Assembly (NCBI GenBank): GCA_018239815.1
Contig: JAFEGP010000004.1
Span: 1 to 45,144, forward strand
Direction of reading: 5' to 3'
From: Verrucomicrobiota bacterium
GTDB taxonomy: Bacteria > Chlamydiota > Chlamydiia > Chlamydiales > JAAKFR01
Length of the DNA stretch: 45,144 nucleotides
A model generated the notes under the pieces. It did no database searches. It was not told the origin of the DNA and worked only from the letters and a program-made list of their open reading frames with translations. This document shows, piece by piece, positions 15,312 to 24,188 of this stretch (position 1 is its first letter; every line of letters starts with the position of its first letter). A program made the position numbers and the translations under genes.

Positions 15312-15953
15312 ATGAAACTTATAATCTTTGCTCAACTTGGTGAAGCACAAGCAACTCTTGACTTGTTCAAAGCACAACCTCTGGATAACACCGAGCGCTC
15401 CCTATGGAAAGAAGGTATAGTACCTACATGCTATCGCTTTGAATATGGTCATATTGTTCTATCAGATATAGGTTTACATGCCGCAGCCGCCACACTTGCC
15501 CGCTATCATCCAGGTCATCAAGAAATTTGGAATATAGGGTTAGCTGGAGCGCTAAGCGACTCTCACTCTCTTTTTGATATTTTACCCATTGCTCGCAGTG
15601 GCAAATTTGTGCCTTTTGACACCTTAGATGCTTCTTCTTTACAACTCGTTGAGAGCACAATTCCTCTTGTAGAATTACAACAAGAGGGTGTGCAGTTAAT
15701 CTCATCTGACTTTCCCCTTCATCAACACTGTATGCGACAAAAGTTAGCCAAACAGGGATTTGACCTGATCGATATGGAGGGCTACGCCCTTGCTCATCTT
15801 GCTCAACGCCTCCACCTTCCATGTAAACTTTGGAAAATTGTCTCAGATTTTGCTTCGGAAGGTGGAGCTCAAATGATCAAGCAACACAAAAAGGCTCTTT
15901 CTGAACGCTTAGCCCTCTTCCTCGACGCTCAATTACGAACAAGCAGGCTCTAA
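15312..15953 (+). CDS. mqnB: Futalosine hydrolase
   Basis: Cleaves futalosine to hypoxanthine and dehypoxanthine futalosine. The 213-residue product begins at ATG 15312, 19 bases after mqnD; an upstream in-frame start would lie inside mqnD. Features of the nucleoside-phosphorylase fold are NIGLAGALSD (purine-site loop), LPIARSGKF, and DLIDMEGYALA with the Met-Glu pair that contacts the ribose. The late KIVSDFAS carries the conserved Asp. Counterpart of CT263, shown in Chlamydia to act in the futalosine route. Convergent with msbA; the ends overlap by 21 bases. Confidence 0.88.
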   Translation: MKLIIFAQLGEAQATLDLFKAQPLDNTERSLWKEGIVPTCYRFEYGHIVLSDIGLHAAAATLARYHPGHQEIWNIGLAGALSDSHSLFDILPIARSGKFVPFDTLDASSLQLVESTIPLVELQQEGVQLISSDFPLHQHCMRQKLAKQGFDLIDMEGYALAHLAQRLHLPCKLWKIVSDFASEGGAQMIKQHKKALSERLALFLDAQLRTSRL

Positions 15954-17867
15954 TTGAGTTTGTTGTTTGGATAAATGCATGAGTTCCCACATTTGCCGAA
16001 ATTCTGGGCATGTGACTAATAGCTCCTCTTTCGTCCCCTCTGCAATTTTACAGCCATGATCTATGTAAATAATCTTGTCAGCGTGCTCTATTGTAGAAAA
16101 ACGATGAGCAATAATAATTTGTGTTAGCTTCCCTCTCATTTCTAAAATTGCATCACGTATTTTCTCTTCGCTCACAGCATCCAAAGCAGAGGTCGCTTCA
16201 TCCATAACCAGAATCGGAGCCCCTGTTACCAAAGCTCTGGCAATAGCAAGGCGCTGTTGCTGTCCTCCTGAGAGATTTTTACCCAGTTCTTCTAGTACGG
16301 TATTATAAGTCCCAGGCATACGAACAATAAATTCTTCCGCATGAGCATAACGCGCTGCACTGTGAATCTGCTCGTCAGTATAAGAACGTCCTAATGCAAT
16401 ATTTTCTCGTACAGAATCTAAGAACAAGAAAGGTTTTTGTGGAACAAAAGCGATATTACGTCTTAAAGATTCTAAGGTAAATACAGCTAAAGGCTGGCCA
16501 TCAATAAGAATCTCTCCCTCTTGCAGGTCATACAAACGAGGCAAAAGCGTAACAATGGTAGATTTACCAGCTCCTGTTGGTCCTACAATGGCAACTATTT
16601 GCCCCTTAGGAACCGTAAAAGAGAGATTTCTTAAAACCCACTCATCCTTGTAACGGAAAGAAACATTGCGGAATTCCACCTGATTTTGAAATTGTTGAAG
16701 AGGACGCGCATCCGGCGCATCACATACAGCGGGCTGCTCTGCTAACAAATCAAACATTCTTTCAGCAGACACAACTCCCCTTTGAATCTGAACATTCTCT
16801 TCCGCAAATTTTTTAACAGGCTCATAAAACACATATAACAAGCCGCAATAGACAAGTAATTCAGCCGGGTCTAAAGAAAACAGGTATAACCCCGCCAAAA
16901 TAACACCTGCAAAGAATATCGAAGAAATACTATGCAAAATAGGGCGTGAAGCTAATCCATAACGAGCGCTTCTTTCTTCCAATTTAGCCATCAAATAGTT
17001 ATGTTCTCTATATTTTTTTAAGGAGAAACCTTCCATGGCAAAAGCCTTAATTGTAAAAATACCTGAAAGATATTCAAACAAAACCCGGCCAAACTTCTCA
17101 TTATTTGTTTGCATGCGTTTAGAAAACTCTTTGATTCTTCGAGCAATAAACACCACAGGCACAACAATTAGCGGGAAACCTAAAAAAATGACACATGTCA
17201 ATTTCCAAGAAATATAAAGCAAAGCACAGAACGTAGAAAGAATGGCAAAGGGGGTCTGCAAATAATTGATTAAAAATGCATTTACAGAACCTGCCACAGC
17301 TCCTGCATCTCCAGCAACACGTGTGGAAATTTGCCCCATGTCATATTTATGGTAGAAATTCAAAGACAATGTCTGAATATGCTCAAAGCAACGCTGTCGA
17401 AGGTCTCGGCTTACGCGAATTGCAACAACTTGTGTAAAATAGCGATAGCAAAACAAAGAAATAGCCTTAAAGATCGCCACCACCACGACTACAGCAGCCA
17501 GTCGGGTCAAATTTTTTGAGATTTGAAAATGTTCATCTAAAAATGCGTTAAGACGATTAACAAGGCCTACATGACCGTGTTTCTTGATGTAATCAGAAGC
17601 CTGCTTTTGTGTAATCTGATCATTAGATGAAATTTGAGCCCATCGTTGTTCAACATCTCGTTTATCAACGATGGCAGACGTTTCTAATTTTCCCTCTTTT
17701 TCCTTACCAAATAAAGTAAAAAAATCAGGTCCTGTTCGTGCAATGACTCCAATAGATAGGATTTCTACCTGGGAAGCCAAAGTTAAAGCGAACATGGCAA
17801 AAACTGTGAAAATAAACAGAACATAGTGCCTACGATTCTGGATCGCGGCTTTGATTAACAGTCTCAT
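15933..17867 (-). CDS. msbA: MsbA-type lipid A/lipid export ABC transporter
   Basis: A 644-residue half-transporter with fused membrane and ATPase domains, acting as a homodimer to flip lipid A core or lipids. Membrane domain about 14-330, ATPase about 385-630 with Walker [10 protein letters not shown], signature [15 protein letters not shown], Walker [13 protein letters not shown] and switch His in IIAHRFST. Between helix 1 (14-34) and helix 2 (121-141) lies an extracytoplasmic loop of about 85 residues, far longer than in E. coli. Start ATG 17867 puts the first helix close to the N-terminus; a TTG at 17915 in frame is less likely. The 5' end overlaps accA by 38 bases. CT264 counterpart. Confidence 0.9.
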   Translation of the reverse strand: MRLLIKAAIQNRRHYVLFIFTVFAMFALTLASQVEILSIGVIARTGPDFFTLFGKEKEGKLETSAIVDKRDVEQRWAQISSNDQITQKQASDYIKKHGHVGLVNRLNAFLDEHFQISKNLTRLAAVVVVVAIFKAISLFCYRYFTQVVAIRVSRDLRQRCFEHIQTLSLNFYHKYDMGQISTRVAGDAGAVAGSVNAFLINYLQTPFAILSTFCALLYISWKLTCVIFLGFPLIVVPVVFIARRIKEFSKRMQTNNEKFGRVLFEYLSGIFTIKAFAMEGFSLKKYREHNYLMAKLEERSARYGLASRPILHSISSIFFAGVILAGLYLFSLDPAELLVYCGLLYVFYEPVKKFAEENVQIQRGVVSAERMFDLLAEQPAVCDAPDARPLQQFQNQVEFRNVSFRYKDEWVLRNLSFTVPKGQIVAIVGPTGAGKSTIVTLLPRLYDLQEGEILIDGQPLAVFTLESLRRNIAFVPQKPFLFLDSVRENIALGRSYTDEQIHSAARYAHAEEFIVRMPGTYNTVLEELGKNLSGGQQQRLAIARALVTGAPILVMDEATSALDAVSEEKIRDAILEMRGKLTQIIIAHRFSTIEHADKIIYIDHGCKIAEGTKEELLVTCPEFRQMWELMHLSKQQTQLEPACS

Positions 17868-18843
17868 TTGAAGTATAGCATCCCATTTTTCGGAATTTTT
17901 GGTAACGTCTTTCAAGAAGAATATGTTTGGGATACTTAGAAAATACTTCTCTTTGTTCTAATAGATGTTTACGCACATTTTGATAAACCTCTTCCGGATT
18001 GTGGTGAGCGCCACCTAAAGGCTCTGGAATAATCGTATCAATAATTTCAAACTGCATAAGATCTTCAGCATGCATCTTCAAAGTTGAAGCAGCCAAAGCT
18101 TTTTCTTCCGGATTTTTCCATAAAATAGATGCACATGCTTCAGGAGAAATGACAGAATAATAGGCATGCTCCAACATACTTATCGAATCGCCAATCCCCA
18201 TACCCAAAGCTCCGCCAGAGCATCCTTCTCCAATGACGACAACAAAAATAGGAGTCTCTAGACGAAATAATTCTCGAAGATTGGTGGCGATGGCCCACCC
18301 CTGACCTCTTTCTTCCGCCGTTAAACCCGGATAAGCTCCAGGCGTATCTAAGAAAAATATAACGGGCAGTTGGAACTTCGCTGCAAGTTGTGCTAAACGT
18401 AAAGCCTTACGAAACCCTTCTGGGTTAACCATACCAAAATTACGATACAACCTACTTTCAGTATCAGAACCTTTTTCTTGACCAATGATCATAAATTTTT
18501 GACCATTAATCTTTCCTAGTCCCCCAATCACAGCATGGTCATCGCTAAATGTACGATCCCCTGCTAATTCAAAAAAAGAATCGCAGATATTACGGATAAA
18601 ATCACAGCTTTTGGGGCGGTTAGGGTGACGACAAATAAGCACCCTCTCCCAAGGAGAAAGATTAGAATAAACTTTCTTTTTTAATTGATCGAGACGTCTC
18701 TCTAATTTTTTTAGCTCATCAACAGAAAATAAAGCATTCTGCTGACTCTGCTCTTTAAATTGCCGAATAGTTTTCTCATATTCAGCAATCTGCTTTTCAT
18801 GGGGCAGCAATTCCATAGCCCTAGATTGTGTCAAACTTAGCAT
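17830..18843 (-). CDS. accA: Acetyl-CoA carboxylase carboxyltransferase subunit alpha
   Basis: Transfers carboxyl from biotin to acetyl-CoA, making malonyl-CoA for fatty-acid synthesis. The 337 residues contain the AccA hallmarks: an N-terminal coiled segment ([13 protein letters not shown]), [35 protein letters not shown], and [21 protein letters not shown] with [12 protein letters not shown], which bind CoA and biotin. An internal ATG at 18816 gives a start closer to many homologues; neither has a strong ribosome site. Partner subunits AccD, AccB and AccC are not in the window. Upstream of msbA, as in C. trachomatis CT265-CT264. Confidence 0.94.
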   Translation of the reverse strand: MLSLTQSRAMELLPHEKQIAEYEKTIRQFKEQSQQNALFSVDELKKLERRLDQLKKKVYSNLSPWERVLICRHPNRPKSCDFIRNICDSFFELAGDRTFSDDHAVIGGLGKINGQKFMIIGQEKGSDTESRLYRNFGMVNPEGFRKALRLAQLAAKFQLPVIFFLDTPGAYPGLTAEERGQGWAIATNLRELFRLETPIFVVVIGEGCSGGALGMGIGDSISMLEHAYYSVISPEACASILWKNPEEKALAASTLKMHAEDLMQFEIIDTIIPEPLGGAHHNPEEVYQNVRKHLLEQREVFSKYPKHILLERRYQKFRKMGCYTSNETVNQSRDPES

Positions 18844-18871
18844 TAAAAATCAAGGTATACGGATTAAAGCG

Positions 18872-19102
18872 TCAAGCTGTTCGATAGCTAATTCCTAATC
18901 CTGCTCTATAAAATTCACACTTCTCTCTTATCATTCTTAGCTTATAGTACGTATTTTTTGCGGGAAGTATCAGTATTTTTTTAAGAGCCTTCCAAGCCTT
19001 TGAATAATCATAAGTTCCATTGACAACAACTATTTTAACAGAATCTCCAACTTAGTCTAAAAGAACACGTGTCGTGAGACCGTCTGCTACGACAACAAGA
19101 AG
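18872..19102 (-). pseudogene. IS5-type transposase, C-terminal remnant
   Basis: This fills most of the 438-base gap between accA and the next gene. Read right to left, the frame carries LLVVVADGLTTRVLLD, a TAG, then VGDSVKIVVVNGTYDYSKAW and ALKKILILPAKNTYYKLR, ending at a TGA at 18872-18874. The order DG-x-YD, then a PxKN stretch, is the second and third part of the catalytic core of IS5-family transposases. There is no intact start, an in-frame stop and missing residues, so it is a dead remnant. It may derive from the same kind of element as the N-terminal piece at 169-339. The remaining bases to 19220 are AT-rich with no other feature seen. Confidence 0.5.
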
Positions 19103-19220
19103 TTTTTTTTAAAAAAATTATCAAAAAACAGCTCCATTTGTCACCTCGCGGAGAGTTTTTTTAACACAGCTAGTCCTCTGTTAAAATAAAAACTTTAGTT
19201 ATTTTTTAATTAAATTAAAA

Positions 19221-19249
19221 TTGCATTTTTGATGAAAAAATATTAAAAT
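19221..19249 (+). promoter_or_regulatory. Candidate promoter for the Cys-rich gene
   Basis: TTGCAT (19221-19226) and TAAAAT (19244-19249) are 17 bases apart in an AT-rich stretch. The transcript would start near 19256, giving a leader of about 26 bases containing the AAGGAG ribosome site at 19269-19274 before ATG 19282. Confidence 0.45.
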
Positions 19250-19281
19250 ATTTCAAACAAATTATAAAAAGGAGCGCATTT

Positions 19282-19722
19282 ATGTTTTTGCATGGTATAT
19301 GTGTTCATACCCCTTGTCGCGTGCCAGATTATCGATCAAATGAACAAGGAGCTACAGAATGTTTTTGCAGGCAAACCTCTCTTTTTGAAGCTGCACAGAT
19401 TGCTGCAATGAATCCAATCAGTCGTTGCTGCATTGCTCCCTTACATTGCGGATATGGAGTTGCTCAAGCCTTGGAAGGTGGTGTAGAGCTAGTTGTATTA
19501 GGTCCTATAGAAAAACTCACAGGCACAGAGTGTTTGTGGCCTCACGCTTGGAACGGCTTGTACTATGGGGTTTACGCAGTAAAAAATGCTGTTGCTTCAC
19601 TATTTCTCAGTACAGCTTGTGACTGTGTTGAGTGCCTAGTCAAAATAACGCAGCCTTCGCAAGTAAAACAAAACAATAATGTCATTGATCTAGAACCTCA
19701 GAAGCTTATTACAGACAAATAA
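19282..19722 (+). CDS. Unknown Cys-rich protein
   Basis: I do not recognise this 146-residue protein. It has 11 cysteines, many in pairs (CFC near 27-29, CC at 49-50, and CDCVEC near the C-terminal third), no signal peptide and one moderately hydrophobic stretch (about 90-113). A strong AAGGAG precedes the ATG and a good promoter lies upstream, so it is probably expressed. Cys-rich proteins in chlamydiae often work in the disulfide-linked envelope of the elementary body or are secreted effectors, but without a signal peptide the first is doubtful. It lies in an accessory island next to a transposase remnant. Confidence 0.6.
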   Translation: MFLHGICVHTPCRVPDYRSNEQGATECFCRQTSLFEAAQIAAMNPISRCCIAPLHCGYGVAQALEGGVELVVLGPIEKLTGTECLWPHAWNGLYYGVYAVKNAVASLFLSTACDCVECLVKITQPSQVKQNNNVIDLEPQKLITDK

Positions 19723-19724
19723 TC

Positions 19725-19749
19725 CCTGCTGAGAGAGGCTCCTAGCAGG
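19725..19749 (+). terminator. Hairpin after the Cys-rich gene
   Basis: CCTGCT (19725-19730) pairs with AGCAGG (19744-19749) three bases after the stop at 19722. There is no T-run after the stem, so this is at most a weak terminator or an mRNA-end stabiliser. Confidence 0.3.
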
Positions 19750-19876
19750 CATTAAAATCAAAGTAATCATGGATAAAGTTCAAGAACTTAGAATTGTCTG
19801 CTATCTACTGTATTTGTGATGACGACGTAAAAGAATGCGGCATTATAGACTGACCGAACAAAAAAATGGAGAATCT

Positions 19877-20137
19877 ATGATAAATAATTGTTGTTTAGCG
19901 TGTTCTAATGTTTGGAATGATCCTGCTCAACGAGAAAACAGAAAGGGTCTGAATACAGGGATCATTCTCATGATTGCCCTGCTTGTGCCTGGAATTTTAG
20001 GGCTCACTGGTGTTGCCGCTATTTCTCATACAAGTGCCTGTGTGTTGACAGGGTTTGGGTCCTTGGGCTTTTTAATTTTTGCTCATAGCACCCTAGACAT
20101 GTTAAGAAAATGCTACAGAGAACACAAACAAATGTAA
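19877..20137 (+). CDS. Small hydrophobic-hairpin protein (Inc-like)
   Basis: Eighty-six residues from ATG 19877, which has GGAGA six bases upstream; a longer frame from 19835 lacks a site. The N-terminus is Cys-rich and polar, then two hydrophobic segments (about 27-49 and 53-73) are separated by only a few residues, and a short basic tail follows. The close-set hydrophobic pair is what defines chlamydial inclusion-membrane candidates. No homologue is recognised. It follows the Cys-rich gene by 154 bases and may be co-transcribed. Confidence 0.55.
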   Translation: MINNCCLACSNVWNDPAQRENRKGLNTGIILMIALLVPGILGLTGVAAISHTSACVLTGFGSLGFLIFAHSTLDMLRKCYREHKQM

Positions 20138-20145
20138 ATTTTTTA

Positions 20146-20220
20146 TATCATCTCTCGCAAAAGTAACATCCACCTACGACTATATATATTTTTTTCTTTT
20201 AAAAAAATTAAGAGATGATA
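20146..20220 (+). promoter_or_regulatory. Inverted repeat that could mask the ribosome site of the secreted protein
   Basis: TATCATCTCT (20146-20155) and AGAGATGATA (20211-20220) are perfect complements with 55 bases between. The right arm is the sequence directly before ATG 20222 and contains its only plausible ribosome site (AGAGATG). A folded leader would hide it. The loop is AT-rich and includes a T-run at 20190-20196. No known riboswitch is recognised. Confidence 0.35.
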
Positions 20221-20221
20221 A

Positions 20222-21046
20222 ATGATCTGGCGCATGAAATCTTTACTTGTCGCCTTATTCTGCTCACATACTCTTTTAGCCACCACGGTCACAATTGTGC
20301 CGACTAACTCTGCTACATCTACTGATACATCTTCTACAGCCACACCCACGCCATCTGCCACGATTATTTCCAACCAAACAGCTGGGAGCGCTCCAGGAGG
20401 AACTACTTCTATCACCAACACATCTGGCAATACCATCAATAACGTTTATCCAGATCTATACTTGAATGCCACAGGCAACGGCATTGCGGCCTGGGCGTGC
20501 ACCCCTACAACTACAGCAGGCTACCAAGTTTTGGCTTCCGTTTATAATGTCACAACAGCAACATGGTCCGCTCCGACTAATTTGGGTGCAGGTAGCGCTC
20601 CTGTTGTGAGCATGGATGGAGCAGGAAATGCCTTTGTTGTCTGGGTCGACAATTTTCAAATCTTTGTAAACATCTATACGGCTGCCACAGCTTCTTGGGG
20701 AACTTCTGCCACAGAATTGTCTACAACTTCTACAGGCACATCTGGCAATTCTAATACTTATCCTTCTTTGTCTGTGAACTCCAATGGAGTTGCGGCTGTT
20801 GCATGGCTGGCTTATGCCGACGGCTCTACAATTCCTACCATCTACATGTCTGCTTATGATGGTACCAATTGGTCATCAGCCCCTGTTCTGGTTACGCCTA
20901 GTGGAAGTTTAGATATTGTATCCCCTCCTGTTATCTCTATTGACAACATTGCGCTTGCGCCCGGTCCTGTCACAGGTCAGCTTACATGGTTAGATGCCAC
21001 AGAAGCTGGGATTGTTTTTGCAGTACAAGTACAGATTTCAGATTAA
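20222..21046 (+). CDS. Secreted Thr/Ser-rich repeat protein, beta-propeller-like
   Basis: The 274 residues start with a signal peptide (MKSLLVALFCSHTLLAT after four extra residues; ATG 20234 is an alternative start), then a low-complexity Thr/Ser/Ala tract to about residue 75. The rest contains four imperfect repeats of about 50 residues, each with a pattern such as GNAFVVWVD preceded by a Ser-Pro-strand and followed by a Tyr/Trp-Ser loop (for example ASVYNVTTATWSAP). Such repeats resemble sialidase/propeller blades. No catalytic motif is seen. Likely exported by Sec; a surface or periplasmic role is inferred. No obvious homologue named. Confidence 0.6.
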   Translation: MIWRMKSLLVALFCSHTLLATTVTIVPTNSATSTDTSSTATPTPSATIISNQTAGSAPGGTTSITNTSGNTINNVYPDLYLNATGNGIAAWACTPTTTAGYQVLASVYNVTTATWSAPTNLGAGSAPVVSMDGAGNAFVVWVDNFQIFVNIYTAATASWGTSATELSTTSTGTSGNSNTYPSLSVNSNGVAAVAWLAYADGSTIPTIYMSAYDGTNWSSAPVLVTPSGSLDIVSPPVISIDNIALAPGPVTGQLTWLDATEAGIVFAVQVQISD

Positions 21047-21061
21047 GAGAAAGCTTTTCTC

Positions 21062-21589
21062 TTATTCATAATGCTCTTTTTTGATACGACGTAAGATGGG
21101 TTCCAGTTTATTTCTTACTTTCCCTTTGATGCGGTCCACATACAAGACACCATTGAGATGATCAATTTCGTGCATACAGACGCGAGCCCAAAAACCAGAA
21201 ATGCGTTCTTTGATGATATTTCCCTCTAAATCCATTGCCTCAAACTCAATTGACTCGGGCCTCCACACAAATTCTGAAACACCAGGTATAGATAAACACC
21301 CTTCGCTCATTTCAACAAGATCAGCACTTGGATGCGAAATAACAGGATTAATAAAAACCCTCGGCTCTCCATAAGTACTTTCTCCATCTTCTTGGTCAGG
21401 ATAGACAGTTGTTACAAAAATACGTAAAGCAACCCCTACCTGAGGAGCTGCCAGACCTATTCCATTTTGTTTTTGCATAACCTCGATCATATCACGAGCT
21501 AAGAGAACTATCTCTTCTGTGACATGGTCTATAGGCTTAGCATGCTGACGCAAAATGGGATCCCCATAATAGCGCATCTGCAAGCTCAT
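21062..21589 (-). CDS. def: Peptide deformylase
   Basis: Removes the formyl group from nascent proteins. The 175-residue protein has all three motifs: GIGLAAPQVG (43-52), EGCLS with metal ligand Cys98, and HEIDHLNG with ligands His140 and His144 and catalytic Glu141. Length is typical. The ATG overlaps the secG stop by four bases, so def closes a tpiA-secG-def operon. Only 15 bases separate its end from the convergent secreted-protein gene. Confidence 0.95.
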   Translation of the reverse strand: MSLQMRYYGDPILRQHAKPIDHVTEEIVLLARDMIEVMQKQNGIGLAAPQVGVALRIFVTTVYPDQEDGESTYGEPRVFINPVISHPSADLVEMSEGCLSIPGVSEFVWRPESIEFEAMDLEGNIIKERISGFWARVCMHEIDHLNGVLYVDRIKGKVRNKLEPILRRIKKEHYE

Positions 21590-21876
21590 GACTCAATAAC
21601 CTCAGTGGAAATACTTGGTCTCTTAGCGTTAATGCGCCCCATAGCTCCTGTCCAAATTGACAACAAAACACAACTAACAAGAAAAATGGCAGCTAACCAA
21701 GCTGTGATTTTTTTTAAAATCACTGGAGTAGAAGTTCCAAATAAAGAATCCCCTGAATCTCCTCCAAAAGATGCACCCAATCCTGAACTTTTACTTTCTT
21801 GAATCAGGATAACAAAACATAGGATAACAGAAGTAAAAAGGAATAAAAAAAGAAATAAATAATATAGTATAGTCAT
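21586..21876 (-). CDS. secG: Preprotein translocase subunit SecG
   Basis: SecG is a small partner of SecY/SecE in the inner membrane. The 96 residues show two membrane segments (about 3-23 and 51-71) around the SecG-specific loop LIQESKSSGLGASFGG. The start is ATG 21876: AAGGAG lies five bases upstream, while a TTG at 21891 would sit on top of it. ATG overlaps the tpiA stop by four bases (ATGA), giving tight coupling. Length is within the family range. Confidence 0.9.
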   Translation of the reverse strand: MTILYYLFLFLFLFTSVILCFVILIQESKSSGLGASFGGDSGDSLFGTSTPVILKKITAWLAAIFLVSCVLLSIWTGAMGRINAKRPSISTEVIES

Positions 21877-22643
21877 AATACTCCTTGCCAAGAGGCAATA
21901 ATTTGCTGAAAAACAAGCGGATCTAAAGACGCTCCCCCAATCAGTAACCCATCAATATCCGGCTTTGCAAGCAATTGTTGTGCATTATCAGGACGTACAG
22001 AACCTCCATACTGAATCACGATTTCTGAGGAAACCTGCTCTCCATACTTTTGTGCCAAACACTGACGTATAAAATGATGGACCTGATCCGCATCTTCTGC
22101 AGATGCTACCTTACCTGTGCCAATTGCCCACACGGGCTCATAAGCCAAACTTAATTTTTTAAGCTGTTGAGTCGATATCCCCTCTAAAGACTCTAACAAC
22201 TGTTTATGCAAAACCTGTTGAGTTAAATTTTCATTCCTCTCCTGCTCTGTTTCTCCTATACAGACAATAGGTCGCAGCCCCTCTTCCAAGGCGCGTTTGA
22301 CTTTGCTGTTAACCAGCGCACTTGTCTCGTGGAAAAGATGCCTTCTCTCAGAATGACCAAGCAAAACAAATTTAGCTCCCGCTTCTAACAACATACCAGC
22401 AGAAATTTCTCCTGTATAAGCCCCATGAGCCATATGATGCATATTCTGAGCCCCTAACCACACAGGTGCTTGCAACTGCTGTATCACTTGGGCTGTTGCA
22501 GCAAGGGCAGTAAAAGGAACAGCTAAACCAATTTGAGCTCGGGTCGGCCCTAAAAGAGTCATCAGATGCTTGACAAAAGCACAAGATTCCTGGATCGTCT
22601 TGTGCATCTTCCAATTGCCAATGATGAGGGTTTGTCTTTGCAT
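21873..22643 (-). CDS. tpiA: Triosephosphate isomerase
   Basis: Interconverts dihydroxyacetone phosphate and glyceraldehyde-3-phosphate. The 256-residue TIM barrel has Lys12 in GNWKMHKT, His97 in LGHSERR and Glu169 in AYEPVWAIGTG, the complete catalytic set, and the C-terminal phosphate loop YGGSVRPDNA and GLLIGGASL. Divergent from xseA with about 40 bases between starts, and first gene of tpiA-secG-def. In C. trachomatis tpiA and xseA are also neighbours (CT328-CT329). Confidence 0.96.
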   Translation of the reverse strand: MQRQTLIIGNWKMHKTIQESCAFVKHLMTLLGPTRAQIGLAVPFTALAATAQVIQQLQAPVWLGAQNMHHMAHGAYTGEISAGMLLEAGAKFVLLGHSERRHLFHETSALVNSKVKRALEEGLRPIVCIGETEQERNENLTQQVLHKQLLESLEGISTQQLKKLSLAYEPVWAIGTGKVASAEDADQVHHFIRQCLAQKYGEQVSSEIVIQYGGSVRPDNAQQLLAKPDIDGLLIGGASLDPLVFQQIIASWQGVL

Positions 22644-22682
22644 AAAGGGTTCCTTGATACCACACTTTCTACAGACGGGTCA

Positions 22683-24065
22683 ATGTCTTTTCCAGAGACT
22701 GACCCAGCGCCTGTTTTATCAGCGCCTCTGACGGTAAGTCAACTGACACATGCTATCAAATCTAAACTTGAAACTTCTTTTACCTTAGTACAGGTTCAAG
22801 GAGAAATAAGCAATTTTAAACCCCATTCTAGCGGACACTATTATTTTGACCTCAAAGACGCAGAAGCCAAAATTCCCGCCGTCTTCTTCCGAGCCAAACA
22901 CCAAACTCTTCCCCGCTCTGCTAAGGAAGGTGATCATGTAGTGGCACTAGGATCCCTAACAGTTTACCCTCCACATGGACGCTACCAACTTATCATAAAG
23001 GAATTACGTTTTGTTGGACTGGGCGAGTTATTGCTAAAATTTGAGGCTTTAAAAAACAAGCTGCATAAATTAGGATGGTTTGACGCTGAACATAAACAGC
23101 TTCTTCCTTCCTTTCCAAAACGTATTGGAGTGATCACAAGTCCTACCGGAGCTGTTTTAAGGGATATCATTCATATTTTACGACGACGCAGCCCTGGTTT
23201 TCATCTTATTGTTAACCCTGTTTTAGTACAGGGGGAGGGGGCTGCTCAACAAATTGCACAAGCTATTGTCGATTTTAACCGCTATCAATTGGCTGATGTC
23301 TTGATTGTAGGACGAGGAGGAGGAAGTTTAGAAGATTTATGGGCTTTCAATGAAGAGTGTGTAGCTAAAGCAATTTTTGAGAGCAACATCCCCATCATTT
23401 CCGCAGTTGGACATGAAACAGATGTCACCCTTTCTGATTTTGTGGCAGACGTCAGAGCTCCGACCCCTTCCGCTGCAGCTGAGCTAGTCCTAGCGGAAAA
23501 GGCCCGTCAAATACATTTCTTACAAAACATCCGACAACAGCTAGATCGCCTGACACAGCAGCTCCTTGACAAAAGAAAAAGAGAACTCACAGCTTTGCAG
23601 CGTCATCCTCTACTTGCCACTCCTTTCACCTTGCTGCACGTGCCTTTACAACGCATCGACCATTTTAAAACTCAACTGGAACAAAAAATACAGCAGATTC
23701 TTCATCTAAAACGTTCTCACCTGCAAGAAAGAAGCAAAGCTCTGAGTTGGCTTAATCCTTTGGCTCAACTTCAGCAAAAAAAGATTTTTTTAACTCGCCA
23801 GACCACAACCTTGGATCGCACAACCCTTTCTCTATTAAATTTGAAAAGAGAAAAACTAAAACGTATTATTCAAGAACTTAAGGCTTTAGATTCAAGAAAT
23901 GTCTTGAAGAGGGGTTATACAATCTTAATTGATGAAAAAACAAATTCCGTGATAGCCTCAACAAGAAATTTGTTACCACAAACTGTTGTAAAAGCCATGT
24001 TACAAGACGGTGAAGCGTGGATGACTGTCGACCATACGCAGATTAAGAACGTATCCTCATCATAA
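22683..24065 (+). CDS. xseA: Exodeoxyribonuclease VII large subunit
   Basis: Forms the single-strand-specific nuclease ExoVII with XseB. The 460 residues begin with an OB-fold (about 15-115: LTVSQLTHAIKSKLE, VQGEISNFKPHSSGHYYFDLKD), then the catalytic region RIGVITSPTGAVLRDIIHIL, VGRGGGSLEDLWAFN and SAVGHETDVTLSDFVAD, and a long coiled-coil C-terminus. The start at ATG 22683 matches the family N-terminus; an upstream ATG at 22566 would overlap tpiA by 78 bases and adds 39 unlike residues. Length is typical (about 450). Confidence 0.94.
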   Translation: MSFPETDPAPVLSAPLTVSQLTHAIKSKLETSFTLVQVQGEISNFKPHSSGHYYFDLKDAEAKIPAVFFRAKHQTLPRSAKEGDHVVALGSLTVYPPHGRYQLIIKELRFVGLGELLLKFEALKNKLHKLGWFDAEHKQLLPSFPKRIGVITSPTGAVLRDIIHILRRRSPGFHLIVNPVLVQGEGAAQQIAQAIVDFNRYQLADVLIVGRGGGSLEDLWAFNEECVAKAIFESNIPIISAVGHETDVTLSDFVADVRAPTPSAAAELVLAEKARQIHFLQNIRQQLDRLTQQLLDKRKRELTALQRHPLLATPFTLLHVPLQRIDHFKTQLEQKIQQILHLKRSHLQERSKALSWLNPLAQLQQKKIFLTRQTTTLDRTTLSLLNLKREKLKRIIQELKALDSRNVLKRGYTILIDEKTNSVIASTRNLLPQTVVKAMLQDGEAWMTVDHTQIKNVSSS

Positions 24066-24131
24066 GGAAGAATACGTGCAGAAAAAAAATCATTTTAATA
24101 CTGTACTGTTTCTTAACATGGCAAATGCTGC

Positions 24132-24137
24132 TATAAT
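24132..24137 (+). promoter_or_regulatory. Candidate -10 element for xseB-dxs-nadK
   Basis: A perfect TATAAT in the 123-base gap between xseA and xseB. The matching -35 region is poor (TTTCTT at 17 bases), so promoter activity is uncertain, but the gap is the only one in the xseA-nadK run. Confidence 0.35.
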
Positions 24138-24188
24138 GAAAGCGGATAAAAAAATTAAACCCATCATAATAAAATTATTGAGGGCCCT

